The notes under the pieces: generated by a model
Told to the model about the DNA's origin: nothing
Databases searched by the model: none
The model's input: the letters and a program-made list of their open reading frames with translations, nothing else
Translations under genes and position numbers: made by a program
Source of the DNA: Alphaproteobacteria bacterium
Lineage (GTDB): Bacteria > Pseudomonadota > Alphaproteobacteria > Reyranellales > Reyranellaceae
Direction of reading: 5' to 3'
NCBI GenBank assembly: GCA_017308235.1
Contig: JAFKFL010000026.1
Span: forward strand, 1 to 64,000
DNA length: 64,000 nucleotides
In this document: piece after piece, positions 17,188-26,694 of the stretch
Layout of the letters: each line of letters starts with the position of its first letter
Numbering within the stretch: the stretch's first letter is position 1

Positions 17188-19064
17188 AGCTGTGGCGCAA
17201 GAAAGGTCCGCCCGAACCGGCCGCCGCGTCCCCCGCGGCGGCCGGCACGCGTTACGCCTCGCCGCCTGAGCGGTCAGGCAAGGAGCGTTCCGCCAAGGAA
17301 CGCTACAAGGGCGATGTGCAGGAGACCGCCCGCCAGCGTCTGGTGATCACCTCGGCGCTGCTGGTCGTCGCCTTCACGGCGATCGCGATGCGCATGACCT
17401 ATGTCTCGCTGCTGCGCGACGGCGGTGAGCCGACGCAGCGCGTGGCGGCGCGCGGCGGCACGATCCAGTCGGAGCGCGCCGACATCGTCGATCGCAACGG
17501 CGTGGTGTTCGCGACCTCGCTGCCGGTCATGTCGGCGTTCATCAATCCGCACCTGGTGATCGATCCGCAGGACGCGGCGCGCAAGATCGTCTCGGTGCTG
17601 CCCGACCTCAAGTACGACGAGGTCAAGGCCAAGCTCGATTCGGACAAGACCTTCGTCTGGATCAAGCGCGGCCTCAGCCCGCGCGAGAACGACCTCGTCA
17701 ACCGGCTCGGCATTCCCGGCCTCGAGTTCCAGGCCGAGGAGCGGCGCATCTATCCGCAAGGCACGACCGGCGCGCATGTCGTGGGCTACGACAGCATCGA
17801 CAATGCGGGCCTGGCCGGCGTCGAGCGCTACTTCGACCAGCAGCTGCAAAGCGGCCAGACCGTGCAGCTCTCGATCGATCTGCGCCTGCAGCGCATGGTC
17901 GAGGACGAGCTCGTGCATGCGACCCAAAAGTTCTCGGCGATCGGCGGCCAGGCGATCGTGCTGGATGTTTCCAATGGCGAGATCCTCGCCATGGCCTCGC
18001 TGCCGACCTACGACGCCAACAAGGCCAAGACCATCACCAACGACGCGCTGTTCAACCGCGCCACGCTCGGCGTCTACGAGCAGGGCTCGATGTTCAAGGT
18101 GTTCAACACCGCGTTGGCGCTCGACAGCGGCAAGGTCTCGATCAACGACCGGTTCGACGCCAGCTCGCCGATCAAGATCGACCGCTTCACCATACACGAC
18201 GATCCGGAAGTGCCCCATCGTGTGCTCACCGTGCCGGAGGTATTCACCTACTCGTCCAACATCGGCTCGGCCAAGATGGCGGTCGAGGTCGGAAGCGATT
18301 TGCAGCGGGCGTTCTTCGACAAGATCGGTTTCCTGAAGCCGGTCCATACCGAGATACCCGAGCTCGGTTCGCCGCTCTATCCGCAGCATTGGGCGAAGAT
18401 CAACACCATGACCATCGCCTTCGGGCACGGCATGTCGGTGACGCCGCTGCACGTCGTCATGGGCGTGGCGGCGATGATCAATGGCGGCGTCGAGTTCTCG
18501 CCGACCTTCCTCAAGCGCACCTCGCAGAGCGATCCCGGCCATCGCGTCATCCAGGCCAAGACATCGATGATGATGCGCCAGCTCATGCGCGCCAATGCTG
18601 TCGTAGGAACCGGCAAGAAGGCCGACCTTACGGGCTACGAGGTCGGCGGCAAGACAGGCACGGCCGAGAAGGTGTCGCACGGCGGTTACGCCAAGAAGGC
18701 GCTGTTCAGCTCGTTCGTCGGCGCCTTTCCCATGAGCGATCCGAAGTTCATTGTCCTATTCTCGCTGGACGAACCCAAGGGCACCAAAGAGACCGGCGGC
18801 TACGCGACCGGCGGCATGGTGTCCGCACCCAGCGTGAAGGTCATCATCGAGGACATCGTGACGCTCTACGGCATCCTGCCGGGCGACTGGAATGCCCGGC
18901 CGGCCTCGCTCGAGATCGCGTCGCGGCCGGTCGTGCCGAGCAGCACGACGCGCGCGATGCCGGTTGCGGCACGCGGACAAAAGGCCGATCACAAGGCGCT
19001 GTCATTGCGGTCTGGTGAGCAACTGGCGGCGCCTCCGGGAGTGCGTCGTGCCTCGGTTGAGTGA
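17184..19064 (+). CDS. ftsI: Peptidoglycan D,D-transpeptidase FtsI (PBP3)
   Basis: The septum-specific class B penicillin-binding protein that cross-links new peptidoglycan during division. It has 626 residues: a basic cytoplasmic start, one membrane anchor near 55-72, a dimerisation/pedestal domain (RGTIQSERADIVDRNG region onward) and a transpeptidase domain. The three active-site motifs are intact: Ser302-Met-Phe-Lys, Ser357-Ser-Asn and Lys490-Thr-Gly. The GTG start overlaps ftsL by four bases. It ends with a 60-residue basic, poorly conserved tail after the catalytic domain. Partner of FtsW encoded later in the same operon. Confidence 0.97.
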   Translation: MKLWRKKGPPEPAAASPAAAGTRYASPPERSGKERSAKERYKGDVQETARQRLVITSALLVVAFTAIAMRMTYVSLLRDGGEPTQRVAARGGTIQSERADIVDRNGVVFATSLPVMSAFINPHLVIDPQDAARKIVSVLPDLKYDEVKAKLDSDKTFVWIKRGLSPRENDLVNRLGIPGLEFQAEERRIYPQGTTGAHVVGYDSIDNAGLAGVERYFDQQLQSGQTVQLSIDLRLQRMVEDELVHATQKFSAIGGQAIVLDVSNGEILAMASLPTYDANKAKTITNDALFNRATLGVYEQGSMFKVFNTALALDSGKVSINDRFDASSPIKIDRFTIHDDPEVPHRVLTVPEVFTYSSNIGSAKMAVEVGSDLQRAFFDKIGFLKPVHTEIPELGSPLYPQHWAKINTMTIAFGHGMSVTPLHVVMGVAAMINGGVEFSPTFLKRTSQSDPGHRVIQAKTSMMMRQLMRANAVVGTGKKADLTGYEVGGKTGTAEKVSHGGYAKKALFSSFVGAFPMSDPKFIVLFSLDEPKGTKETGGYATGGMVSAPSVKVIIEDIVTLYGILPGDWNARPASLEIASRPVVPSSTTRAMPVAARGQKADHKALSLRSGEQLAAPPGVRRASVE

Positions 19065-20553
19065 CCTCATGCGGGAGAGCGCCGACATCGCAGCCGTCGG
19101 CGCGCTGCCGCGCGATCCTGCCCTGTCCGGCCTTACGCTCGATTCGCGCAAGGTCCAGCCGGGCTACCTGTTCGCGGCCCTCGCGGGCGCGCGGGCCGAC
19201 GGCGCGAGCTTCGTCGCCGAGGCGGTGAAGCGCGGCGCGGTCGCGATCCTCGTCGGCTCCGATGCCGTCCTGCCGCCGCTCGCGCCCGAGATCACCGTCG
19301 TACGCGACGCCAATCCGCGCCGGCGCATCGCGCGCATGGCGGCGGCCTTTGCAAGCCTGCAGCCCGACACCATCGTTGCGGTGACGGGCACCAACGGCAA
19401 ATCCTCGACCGTCCATTTCGTGCGCCGCATCTGGGCGACGCTGGGGCTCAAGGCCGCGAGCGTGGGCACGCTCGGCATTGTTTCGCCGGGTTTTTCGCGC
19501 GAAGCGGGCCTCACGACACCGGATCCGGTGCAGCTCCATGCCGATCTCGCCACGCTCGCGCGCGAGGGCGTGACGCATCTTGCCATCGAGGCGTCGAGCC
19601 ACGGCCTCGACCAGCATCGGCTCGATGGGCTCAAGCTCAGGGCAGCAGCCTTCACCAATCTCACGCACGAGCATCTCGACTATCATCCGTCGATGGACGC
19701 CTACTTCGCGGCCAAGGCGCGGCTCTTTGAGGAGCTGATGCCGTCGGATGGCACGGCGATCGCCAATGCCGACAGCCCGCGGGCCGAAGGATTGGCGGCC
19801 GTAGCGGCGCGGCGCGGCCTGCGCTTCTGGACCTACGGCAACAAGGGCCGTGAGTTCCGCCTGCTTCGCGATGTGCCGACGCCGGCGGGCCAGCATCTCG
19901 AAATCGAAGTGCTGGGCAAGCGCCACGAAGTCGACCTGCCGCTGGTCGGCGGCTTCCAGGCCTCCAACGCGCTGGCGGCACTTGGCCTCGTCGTCGCGAC
20001 GGGCGGCGATCCGGCACGTGCCGTCGCGGCCCTCGCGACGCTCGATGGTGCGCCCGGTCGGCTGCAACTCGTCGCGCGGCATCAAAGCGGCGCGCCGGTC
20101 TATGTTGACTATGCGCACAAGCCCGAGGCGCTCGAGACGGTACTTGCGACGTTGCGGCCGTTCGCCAAGGGCAAGCTGGTCGTGGTGTTCGGCTGCGGCG
20201 GCGATCGCGACCGGGCCAAGCGGCCGGTGATGGGCGAGATCGCCACGCGCCTCGCCGATCTCACGCTGGTGACTGACGACAATCCGCGCTCGGAAGCGCC
20301 CGAGGCAATCCGCGCCGAGATTCGTCGGGGCATTTCGGCAGAGCGCAAGAACTGGACCGAAGTGGGTGAGGGACGTCGCGCCGCCATCGCGCAAGGCCTC
20401 GCGGCGCTGCGCTCGTCCGACGACCTGCTGCTGATCGCGGGCAAGGGCCACGAGACCGGCCAGACGATCGCGGGCGTCACCCATCCGTTCGACGATGCCG
20501 AGGTCGCGCGCGAACTCACACGTGCCGCCGTGCCCGGGAAGGCGCTGACATGA
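19048..20553 (+). CDS. murE: UDP-MurNAc-L-Ala-D-Glu:meso-diaminopimelate ligase
   Basis: Cytoplasmic Mur ligase that adds the third stem-peptide residue to the lipid II precursor. The 501 residues carry the ATP loop VTGTNGKSST, the carbamylated-lysine region MDAYFAAKARLFEEL and the motif DDNPRSEAP, which marks specificity for meso-diaminopimelate rather than lysine. A GTG start (PRLSDLMRES) is chosen because the N-terminal RLSDL is typical of MurE; it overlaps the ftsI end by 17 bases. An ATG seven codons later is possible. Confidence 0.96.
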   Translation: MPRLSDLMRESADIAAVGALPRDPALSGLTLDSRKVQPGYLFAALAGARADGASFVAEAVKRGAVAILVGSDAVLPPLAPEITVVRDANPRRRIARMAAAFASLQPDTIVAVTGTNGKSSTVHFVRRIWATLGLKAASVGTLGIVSPGFSREAGLTTPDPVQLHADLATLAREGVTHLAIEASSHGLDQHRLDGLKLRAAAFTNLTHEHLDYHPSMDAYFAAKARLFEELMPSDGTAIANADSPRAEGLAAVAARRGLRFWTYGNKGREFRLLRDVPTPAGQHLEIEVLGKRHEVDLPLVGGFQASNALAALGLVVATGGDPARAVAALATLDGAPGRLQLVARHQSGAPVYVDYAHKPEALETVLATLRPFAKGKLVVVFGCGGDRDRAKRPVMGEIATRLADLTLVTDDNPRSEAPEAIRAEIRRGISAERKNWTEVGEGRRAAIAQGLAALRSSDDLLLIAGKGHETGQTIAGVTHPFDDAEVARELTRAAVPGKALT

Positions 20554-21956
20554 GCGCGCTCTGGACCTCCGACGAGATCGCGAACGCGCTGTCGCCTCTG
20601 GCGATGCCCTCGCCGTTCGAGGCCAACGGCGTCACCTTCGACAGCCGCGCCGTCGGGAAGGACGATCTCTTCTTCGCGCTCTCGGGCGAGACGGCCGACG
20701 GACATGCCTTCGTGGACCAGGCGCTGGCGCGCGGTGCCGCCGCGGCTGTCGTCTCGCGCGGCCTGCCGGAGGCCAAGGGCAGGCTGGTGCGCGTCAAGGA
20801 CACGATGCAGGCGCTGGTCGCTCTCGGCCGCGCCGGCCGCCGGCGCAGCAAGGCGCGGATCGCGAGCGTCACCGGTTCGGCCGGCAAGACCAGCACCAAG
20901 GATGCGCTGCGTGCGATGCTGCAGGCGCAGGCGCCGACCAGCGCCAGCACGGCCAGCTTCAACAACCATGTTGGCGTGCCGATCAGCCTCGCCCGCCTGC
21001 CGCGCGAGGCGCGCTACGGCGTGTTCGAGATCGGCATGAACCATCCCGGCGAGATCGAGCCGCTGGCGCGGCTGGTCGAGGCGCATGTCGGGGTGATCAC
21101 CAACGTCGAGCCAGTCCATATCGGTCACATGGGCTCGGAGGAGGCGATCGCCGACGAGAAGGCCTGCCTGTTCGCCGGCATGCGCGAGGGCGCTATCGCC
21201 GTGCTCAATCGCGACAACCGCCATTTCGAGCGGCTGTCCGCCACGGCGCGTCGCCTGGGCGTGGCGCGGATCGTGGGTTTCGGCCGCAGCGAGGCGGCGG
21301 AGGCACGACTCCTCGCGTGCTCCCTGCAGGATCGCGGCAGCGATGTTGTCGCCTTGATCCACGGCCAGCGGATCGAGTATCGGCTGAGTGCGGCGGGCGA
21401 GCACTGGGTCCTGAACAGCCTGGCGGCGCTTGCGGCAGTCGAGGCGCTGGGCGCGGACCTCGCCAAGGCAGCGGCAACGCTCGCCGAGGTCAAAGCCTCG
21501 CCCGGTCGCGGCGCACGCCGGCATCTCGCCTTCGGATCGGGCAGCATCGAGCTGGTCGACGAGAGCTACAACGCGAACCCCGCTTCGGTGCGGGCGATGC
21601 TTGCAGTGCTGGCACGTACTTCGCCGGCGACGGGTGGCCGGCGCCTGCTGGCGCTGGGCGACATGCGCGAGCTGGGCGAGCAGGCGGATGCGTACCATGC
21701 CGGGCTCGCCGATGCGGTGGCGGCAAGCGGTGCCACGCAGGTGTTTCTCTGCGGTCCGCACATGAAGGCGCTGTGGAAGCGTCTTCCGGCGGACCGGCGC
21801 GGCCCGCATCGTCCCGATTCAGCCGCGCTCGCGCCCGACGTCGCGGCGGCGTTGCGCGCCGGTGACGTGATTGCCGTGAAGGGCTCGCTGGGCTCGAAAA
21901 TGAAGATTGTCGTCGATGCGGTCCTCGCGGCCAGCGGCGGCGAAATGGAACGCTGA
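20550..21956 (+). CDS. murF: UDP-MurNAc-tripeptide:D-alanyl-D-alanine ligase
   Basis: The last cytoplasmic Mur ligase, adding D-Ala-D-Ala (the product of Ddl, encoded downstream) to complete the pentapeptide. The 468 residues show the N-terminal substrate domain (GVTFDSRAVGKDDLFFAL), the ATP loop TGSAGKTSTKD, the conserved FEIGMNHPGEI and the C-terminal domain start DESYNANPAS. Start and stop positions are fixed by a four-base overlap with murE and a two-base gap before mraY. Confidence 0.97.
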   Translation: MSALWTSDEIANALSPLAMPSPFEANGVTFDSRAVGKDDLFFALSGETADGHAFVDQALARGAAAAVVSRGLPEAKGRLVRVKDTMQALVALGRAGRRRSKARIASVTGSAGKTSTKDALRAMLQAQAPTSASTASFNNHVGVPISLARLPREARYGVFEIGMNHPGEIEPLARLVEAHVGVITNVEPVHIGHMGSEEAIADEKACLFAGMREGAIAVLNRDNRHFERLSATARRLGVARIVGFGRSEAAEARLLACSLQDRGSDVVALIHGQRIEYRLSAAGEHWVLNSLAALAAVEALGADLAKAAATLAEVKASPGRGARRHLAFGSGSIELVDESYNANPASVRAMLAVLARTSPATGGRRLLALGDMRELGEQADAYHAGLADAVAASGATQVFLCGPHMKALWKRLPADRRGPHRPDSAALAPDVAAALRAGDVIAVKGSLGSKMKIVVDAVLAASGGEMER

Positions 21957-21958
21957 AG

Positions 21959-23050
21959 ATGATTTATAACTTTCTTTATCCGCTGGCGGATCTGTTCTCG
22001 CCCTTCAATCTTTTCCGCTATCTCACCTTCCGTTCGATCGCGGCGTTCCTGACCGCTCTGGTGCTGAGCTTCCTGATCGGCGGCCATCTGATCCGCTGGC
22101 TGCGCACCAAGCAGAAGCAGGGCCAGCCGATCCGCGAGGACGGGCCGGCCAGCCACATCATGAGCAAGAAGGGCACGCCGACCATGGGCGGCCTCCTGAT
22201 CCTGATCTCGCTCTCGGTGGCGACGCTCCTGTGGGCCGACCTCACCAACCGTTATGTCTGGATCGTGCTCGGCATCACCGTGGCCTTCGGCGCAGTCGGG
22301 TTCTGGGACGACTATCTAAAGGTCACCAAGAAGAACCCCAAGGGCGTGCCGGGCAAGATGAAGCTCGCCCTCTCGATTGCGGTGGCCGCGATCGCTGCCT
22401 ACTTCATCTCCCAGGCCTCGCCGCCGGCGCTGCGCTATACGCTTGCGCTGCCGTTCCTGAAGGACGTGCTGGTGCCGCTCGGCCTCGTGGGCTTCATCGT
22501 GCTCGCCGTGCTGGTGATCGTCGGCACCTCCAACGCCGTCAACCTGACCGACGGGCTCGACGGCCTCGCGATCGGACCGGTGATCATGGCCTCGATCGTG
22601 TTCGGGCTGATCGCCTACGTCGTCGGCAACCTCGTTTATACCAACTACCTCTATCTGCATCACATCCCGCGCTCGGGCGAGCTGTCGGTGCTGCTCTCGG
22701 CCCTGGTCGGCGCGGGGCTGGGCTTCCTGTGGTTCAACGCGCCGCCCGCCATGGTGTTCATGGGCGACACCGGCTCGCTCGCGATCGGCGGCGCGCTGGG
22801 AGGCGTCGCCGTCGTCACCAAGCACGAGATCGTGCTCGCGATCGTGGGCGGGCTGTTCGTGCTCGAGACCGTGTCGGTGATCGTGCAGGTCCTGTCCTTC
22901 AAGTGGACCGGCCGCCGTATTTTCCGCATGGCGCCATTGCATCATCACTTCGAGCAGAAGGGTTGGGCGGAGCCGACCATCGTCTTTCGCTTCTGGATCA
23001 TCGCCGCCATCCTCTCGATGGTCGGCCTCGCCACCCTGAAGCTCCGGTAG
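21959..23050 (+). CDS. mraY: Phospho-MurNAc-pentapeptide translocase
   Basis: MraY is the integral membrane enzyme that transfers phospho-MurNAc-pentapeptide to undecaprenyl phosphate, making lipid I. The 363 residues show about ten membrane helices. Family motifs include the Mg-binding FWDDYLKVTKKNPKG, NLTDGLDGLAIGP, and the HHHFEQKGWAE loop near the C terminus. Length and motif order are normal. Product goes to MurG, encoded four genes later. Confidence 0.98.
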   Translation: MIYNFLYPLADLFSPFNLFRYLTFRSIAAFLTALVLSFLIGGHLIRWLRTKQKQGQPIREDGPASHIMSKKGTPTMGGLLILISLSVATLLWADLTNRYVWIVLGITVAFGAVGFWDDYLKVTKKNPKGVPGKMKLALSIAVAAIAAYFISQASPPALRYTLALPFLKDVLVPLGLVGFIVLAVLVIVGTSNAVNLTDGLDGLAIGPVIMASIVFGLIAYVVGNLVYTNYLYLHHIPRSGELSVLLSALVGAGLGFLWFNAPPAMVFMGDTGSLAIGGALGGVAVVTKHEIVLAIVGGLFVLETVSVIVQVLSFKWTGRRIFRMAPLHHHFEQKGWAEPTIVFRFWIIAAILSMVGLATLKLR

Positions 23051-23054
23051 TCGC

Positions 23055-24449
23055 ATGATCGATCTCGGCGTCCTCAAGGGTTCGTCCTTCGCCGTGCTGG
23101 GGCTCGCGCGCTCCGGCCTGGCGACGGTGCGTGCCCTGAGCGCCGCCGGAATCGACTGCATCGCCTGGGATGACAACGCGGCTTCGCGCGAGGCCGCTGA
23201 CGCGATCGGCGCCCGGCTGGTCGAGCCCGCGAAGATCGACTGGTCGAAGATCGACGCGCTGGTCATTAGCCCGGGCATTCCCAACCGGCTGCCCAAGCCG
23301 CATCCCGTGGCCGCCGCGGCGCGATCAGCCGGCACGCCCCTGATCTGCGACGTCGAGCTGCTGGCGCGGGTGCGCAAAGCCGCGCGCTTCGTCGCCGTCA
23401 CCGGTACCAACGGCAAATCAACCACGACGGCACTGATCGGCCATATCCTGCAAAGCGCGGGGCTCGCCTGCGAGATCGGCGGCAACATCGGCCGCGGCGC
23501 GCTCGACCTTGCGCCGCTCGGCGCCGACGGCATCTACGTGCTCGAGCTCTCCTCCTACCAGCTCGAGCTGCTGCAGACCTTCCATGCCCACGTGGCGGTG
23601 TGGCTCAACATCACGCCCGACCATATCGATCGCCACGGCGACATGGCGGGTTATGTGGCCGCCAAGGCCCATATCTTCGACCGCCAGCAGGCCGGCGACT
23701 GCGCCGTGATCGGCGTCGATGACGACTATTCCCGTGCGATGCGCGAGGCCGTCGATTCGTTTCCCGGCGTGACCGTCGTGCCGGTCGCGCTCGACCGGCC
23801 GATCGCGGGTGGCGTCTCCTTCCGTGCCGGCATGCTGGTCGATGCCGACGGCTACACGGTGGATTTCGCCGACGTGCCGACGCTGCCGGGGGCGCACAAT
23901 GCCCAGAACGCGGCCTGCGCCTGGGCCACCTGCCGTTGGCTCGGCGTGCCGCGCGAGGCGATCGTCGAGGGCCTCAGAAGCTATCCCGGCCTGCCGCATC
24001 GGCAGGAGCGCGTCGCCGCGATCGGCAAGGTCGTCTATGTCAACGACAGCAAGGCGACCAACGCCGACGCGACGGCGCGCGCGCTGTCGTCCTACCGCGA
24101 CATCTACTGGATCCTGGGCGGCCAGGCGAAGGAGGGCGGGGTGGCGCCGCTCGCGCCTTACTTCGATCGCGTGCGCCACGCCTTCCTGATCGGAGAGGCG
24201 GCCGACCTGTTCGCACGTCAGCTCGAGGGCAAGCTTGGCTACAGCCGCTGCGGCGACCTGAAATCCGCGCTCGACGCGGCGCATGAACGCAGCCAGCGCG
24301 AGGCCGGCGATGGGAGCACGGCAATCGTGCTGCTGTCGCCGGCCTGCGCATCCTGGGATCAGTGGAAGAGTTACGAACACCGTGGTGACGCTTTCCGCGC
24401 AATGGCGCGGGCGCTGCCGGGGGCAGAGAGTTTGGGGAGAGCGGCATGA
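23055..24449 (+). CDS. murD: UDP-MurNAc-L-alanine:D-glutamate ligase
   Basis: Cytoplasmic ligase that adds D-glutamate, the second stem-peptide residue. The 464 residues have an N-terminal Rossmann-like UDP-binding domain (GLARSGLATVRAL), the ATP loop VTGTNGKSTTTALIG and the C-terminal domain with GLPHRQERV and NDSKATNADAT. The gene starts four bases after mraY and overlaps ftsW by four. Confidence 0.97.
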   Translation: MIDLGVLKGSSFAVLGLARSGLATVRALSAAGIDCIAWDDNAASREAADAIGARLVEPAKIDWSKIDALVISPGIPNRLPKPHPVAAAARSAGTPLICDVELLARVRKAARFVAVTGTNGKSTTTALIGHILQSAGLACEIGGNIGRGALDLAPLGADGIYVLELSSYQLELLQTFHAHVAVWLNITPDHIDRHGDMAGYVAAKAHIFDRQQAGDCAVIGVDDDYSRAMREAVDSFPGVTVVPVALDRPIAGGVSFRAGMLVDADGYTVDFADVPTLPGAHNAQNAACAWATCRWLGVPREAIVEGLRSYPGLPHRQERVAAIGKVVYVNDSKATNADATARALSSYRDIYWILGGQAKEGGVAPLAPYFDRVRHAFLIGEAADLFARQLEGKLGYSRCGDLKSALDAAHERSQREAGDGSTAIVLLSPACASWDQWKSYEHRGDAFRAMARALPGAESLGRAA

Positions 24450-25573
24450 TGCAGGTTCCGCGCGATGACCGCAGTGTCATCGGCCAATGGTGGTGGACGG
24501 TCGATCGCTGGGCGCTGGGCGCGGTGCTCGCCATCATGGCGTTCGGCGTGCTGCTCACGCTCGCCGCTTCGCCGCCCGCCGCCGAACGCATCGGCGCCGA
24601 CTCCTTCATCTTCGCCAAGCGCCAGTTCGTCTTCCTGCCGATTGCGCTCGCCCTGACGCTGGCTATCTCGCTTTCCTCGCCGCGCCATGTGCGGCGGCTG
24701 GCGTTGCTGGTGTTCGCCGGAAGCGTCGTGCTGCTCGCGCTTACCTTCGTGATTGGCGTCGAGATCAAGGGCGCGCGGCGCTGGATCGCGGTGCCGGGCA
24801 TCTCGGGCATCCAGCCGTCGGAGTTCGTGAAGCCCAGCCTCGCCGTCATCTCCGCCTGGCTGCTGGCGCAGAGCCGGGCCGAGCGGCGCGCGCCGGGCTA
24901 TATCCTGTCGACCGTGCTGGTCGGCGCCGTGCTGGCGCTCCTGATCATGCAGCCCGATCTTGGCATGAGCATCGTGGTGGCGGCCGTTTGGGCGGCGCAG
25001 CTCTTCGTCGTCGGCCTGCCGGTATGGGTCGCGGGTTTCGGCGTGATCGGCGGTGCGGGCAGCCTGGTCGGCGCCTACTTCGTGTTCAGCCACGTGCGCA
25101 GCCGTTTCGACCGCTTCCTCGATCCGTCGTCAGGCGACAACTACCAGGTCAACACCGCGCTCGAGGCCTTCATGAACGGCTCGCTGTTCGGCCGCGGGCC
25201 GGGCGAGGGCACGGTGAAGGCCCAGCTTCCCGACGCCCACACCGACTTCGTGATGGCGGTGTGCGGCGAGGAGTTCGGCTTGATCGTCTGCCTGATCATC
25301 CTGGCGTTGTTCACCTTCGTCACCTTGCGCTCCCTGCAGCGCGCGTCGAAAGAGACCAGTCTCTTCATCACCCTGGCCGCGACCGGACTCGCCGTGCAGT
25401 TCGGCCTGCAGGCCGCGATCAACATGGCCTCGACGGTGCAGCTCATCCCGGCCAAGGGCATGACGCTGCCCTTCATCTCCTACGGCGGCTCGTCGGCGCT
25501 CGCGATGGCGATCTGCGTCGGCATGATGCTGTCGCTGACGCGCGAGCACGCGGGTTTGAGGGAGATCGTCTGA
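24446..25573 (+). CDS. ftsW: Peptidoglycan glycosyltransferase FtsW
   Basis: A SEDS-family polymerase that joins lipid II units into glycan strands at the septum, as the partner of FtsI. The 375 residues contain ten hydrophobic segments. Typical sequence is present: IKGARRWIAVPGISGIQPSEFVKPS, the catalytic-loop region with QPDLGMS, and the C-terminal FISYGGSSALAM. The short cytoplasmic N terminus is WW-rich. Overlap with murD is four bases and with murG one base (TGATG). Confidence 0.97.
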   Translation: MMQVPRDDRSVIGQWWWTVDRWALGAVLAIMAFGVLLTLAASPPAAERIGADSFIFAKRQFVFLPIALALTLAISLSSPRHVRRLALLVFAGSVVLLALTFVIGVEIKGARRWIAVPGISGIQPSEFVKPSLAVISAWLLAQSRAERRAPGYILSTVLVGAVLALLIMQPDLGMSIVVAAVWAAQLFVVGLPVWVAGFGVIGGAGSLVGAYFVFSHVRSRFDRFLDPSSGDNYQVNTALEAFMNGSLFGRGPGEGTVKAQLPDAHTDFVMAVCGEEFGLIVCLIILALFTFVTLRSLQRASKETSLFITLAATGLAVQFGLQAAINMASTVQLIPAKGMTLPFISYGGSSALAMAICVGMMLSLTREHAGLREIV

Positions 25574-26694
25574 TGGCGGAACGTCCCGTCGTTCTCGCGA
25601 CTGGCGGCACCGGCGGGCATGTGTTCCCGGCCGAGGCGCTGGCGGGCGAGCTCGAACGGCGGGGCGTGCCCTTTGCGCTGGTGACCGATTCTCGTGGCCG
25701 GCAATGGCAGGGTGCGCTGGCTCATCGGCCGATCCACTATATCCACGCCGCAAGCCCGGGCAGGTCGCTCAGTGCACGTTTGCTGGCGCTGCTGTTCCTC
25801 GGGCTCGGCCTGTTCGATGCCTGGCGGGCACTGGGCCGCATCGGCCCGTCGGCGGTCGTCGGGTTCGGCGGCTACGCCTCGGTGCCGACCATGATCGCAG
25901 CTCGTTTGCGCCGTACGCCCGCGATGCTGCACGAACAGAACGCGGTGCTGGGCAAGGCCAACCGGATGGTGCTGCGTGGCGTGATGCGCGTAGCGACCTC
26001 CTTTGCTCGCACGCGCCATATGGCCGACGGCGATGCCCGCACGCGTCTGGTCGGCAATCCGGTACGCGAGCCGGTGCGGGCGCTGAGCGCCTCGACCTAT
26101 CGCGCGCCGGGACCCGATCGCGTGGTCGATCTCCTGATCTTCGGCGGCAGCCAGGGTGCGGCTTCCTTCAGCCAGGTCGTGCCTGAGGCGATCCTTTCCC
26201 TGCCACCCGAGCTCAGGGCGCGGCTGCGCCTGGTGCAGCAGTGCCGGCCCGAGGATCTCGAGCGCGTGCGCCGTCTCTATGCGCAGGGGCGCATCGTCGC
26301 CGACCTCGCGCCGTTCTTTCCCGACCTGCCGCAGCGCCTGGCCTCGGCGCATCTCGTGATCAGCCGATCCGGCGCCTCGACCATGGCCGAGCTGGCGGCG
26401 ATCGGCCGTCCTTCGATCCTGGTGCCGTATCCCTATGCCGCCGACGATCACCAGATGGCGAACGCACGCGCCTTCGAGGCGGCTGGCGCCTGCATCGTGA
26501 TCCCGCACGCCGATTTCATTCCCGGCACGTTCGCGGCGCAACTCAGCGCGCTGATTGCGGCACCGCACCGCCTGGACGAGATGGCGCGTGCCGCGCATGC
26601 TGCGGGCCGGCCGGATGCCGCGGCGCGGCTGGCCGATATTGTCACCGAACTGATCTCCCCTCCCATTCCCACGCCATCAGGAGTCGCCGCATGA
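25573..26694 (+). CDS. murG: UDP-GlcNAc:lipid I N-acetylglucosaminyltransferase
   Basis: MurG adds GlcNAc to lipid I on the inner face of the membrane, producing lipid II. The 373-residue GT-B enzyme shows the donor/acceptor loops ATGGTGGHVFPA, GFGGYASVPT, HEQNAVLGKANR and the C-domain motifs FGGSQGA and ISRSGASTMAELAAIGRPS. The start ATG overlaps the ftsW stop by one base; a longer in-frame extension upstream runs through ftsW in a wrong frame and is not real. Confidence 0.97.
   Translation: MAERPVVLATGGTGGHVFPAEALAGELERRGVPFALVTDSRGRQWQGALAHRPIHYIHAASPGRSLSARLLALLFLGLGLFDAWRALGRIGPSAVVGFGGYASVPTMIAARLRRTPAMLHEQNAVLGKANRMVLRGVMRVATSFARTRHMADGDARTRLVGNPVREPVRALSASTYRAPGPDRVVDLLIFGGSQGAASFSQVVPEAILSLPPELRARLRLVQQCRPEDLERVRRLYAQGRIVADLAPFFPDLPQRLASAHLVISRSGASTMAELAAIGRPSILVPYPYAADDHQMANARAFEAAGACIVIPHADFIPGTFAAQLSALIAAPHRLDEMARAAHAAGRPDAAARLADIVTELISPPIPTPSGVAA

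Noticed and set aside
24487..25572. A frame that extends murG upstream through the whole of ftsW.
   Set aside because: The upstream part is an out-of-frame reading of ftsW and has no membrane or enzyme features; the TGATG junction gives a normal MurG start.
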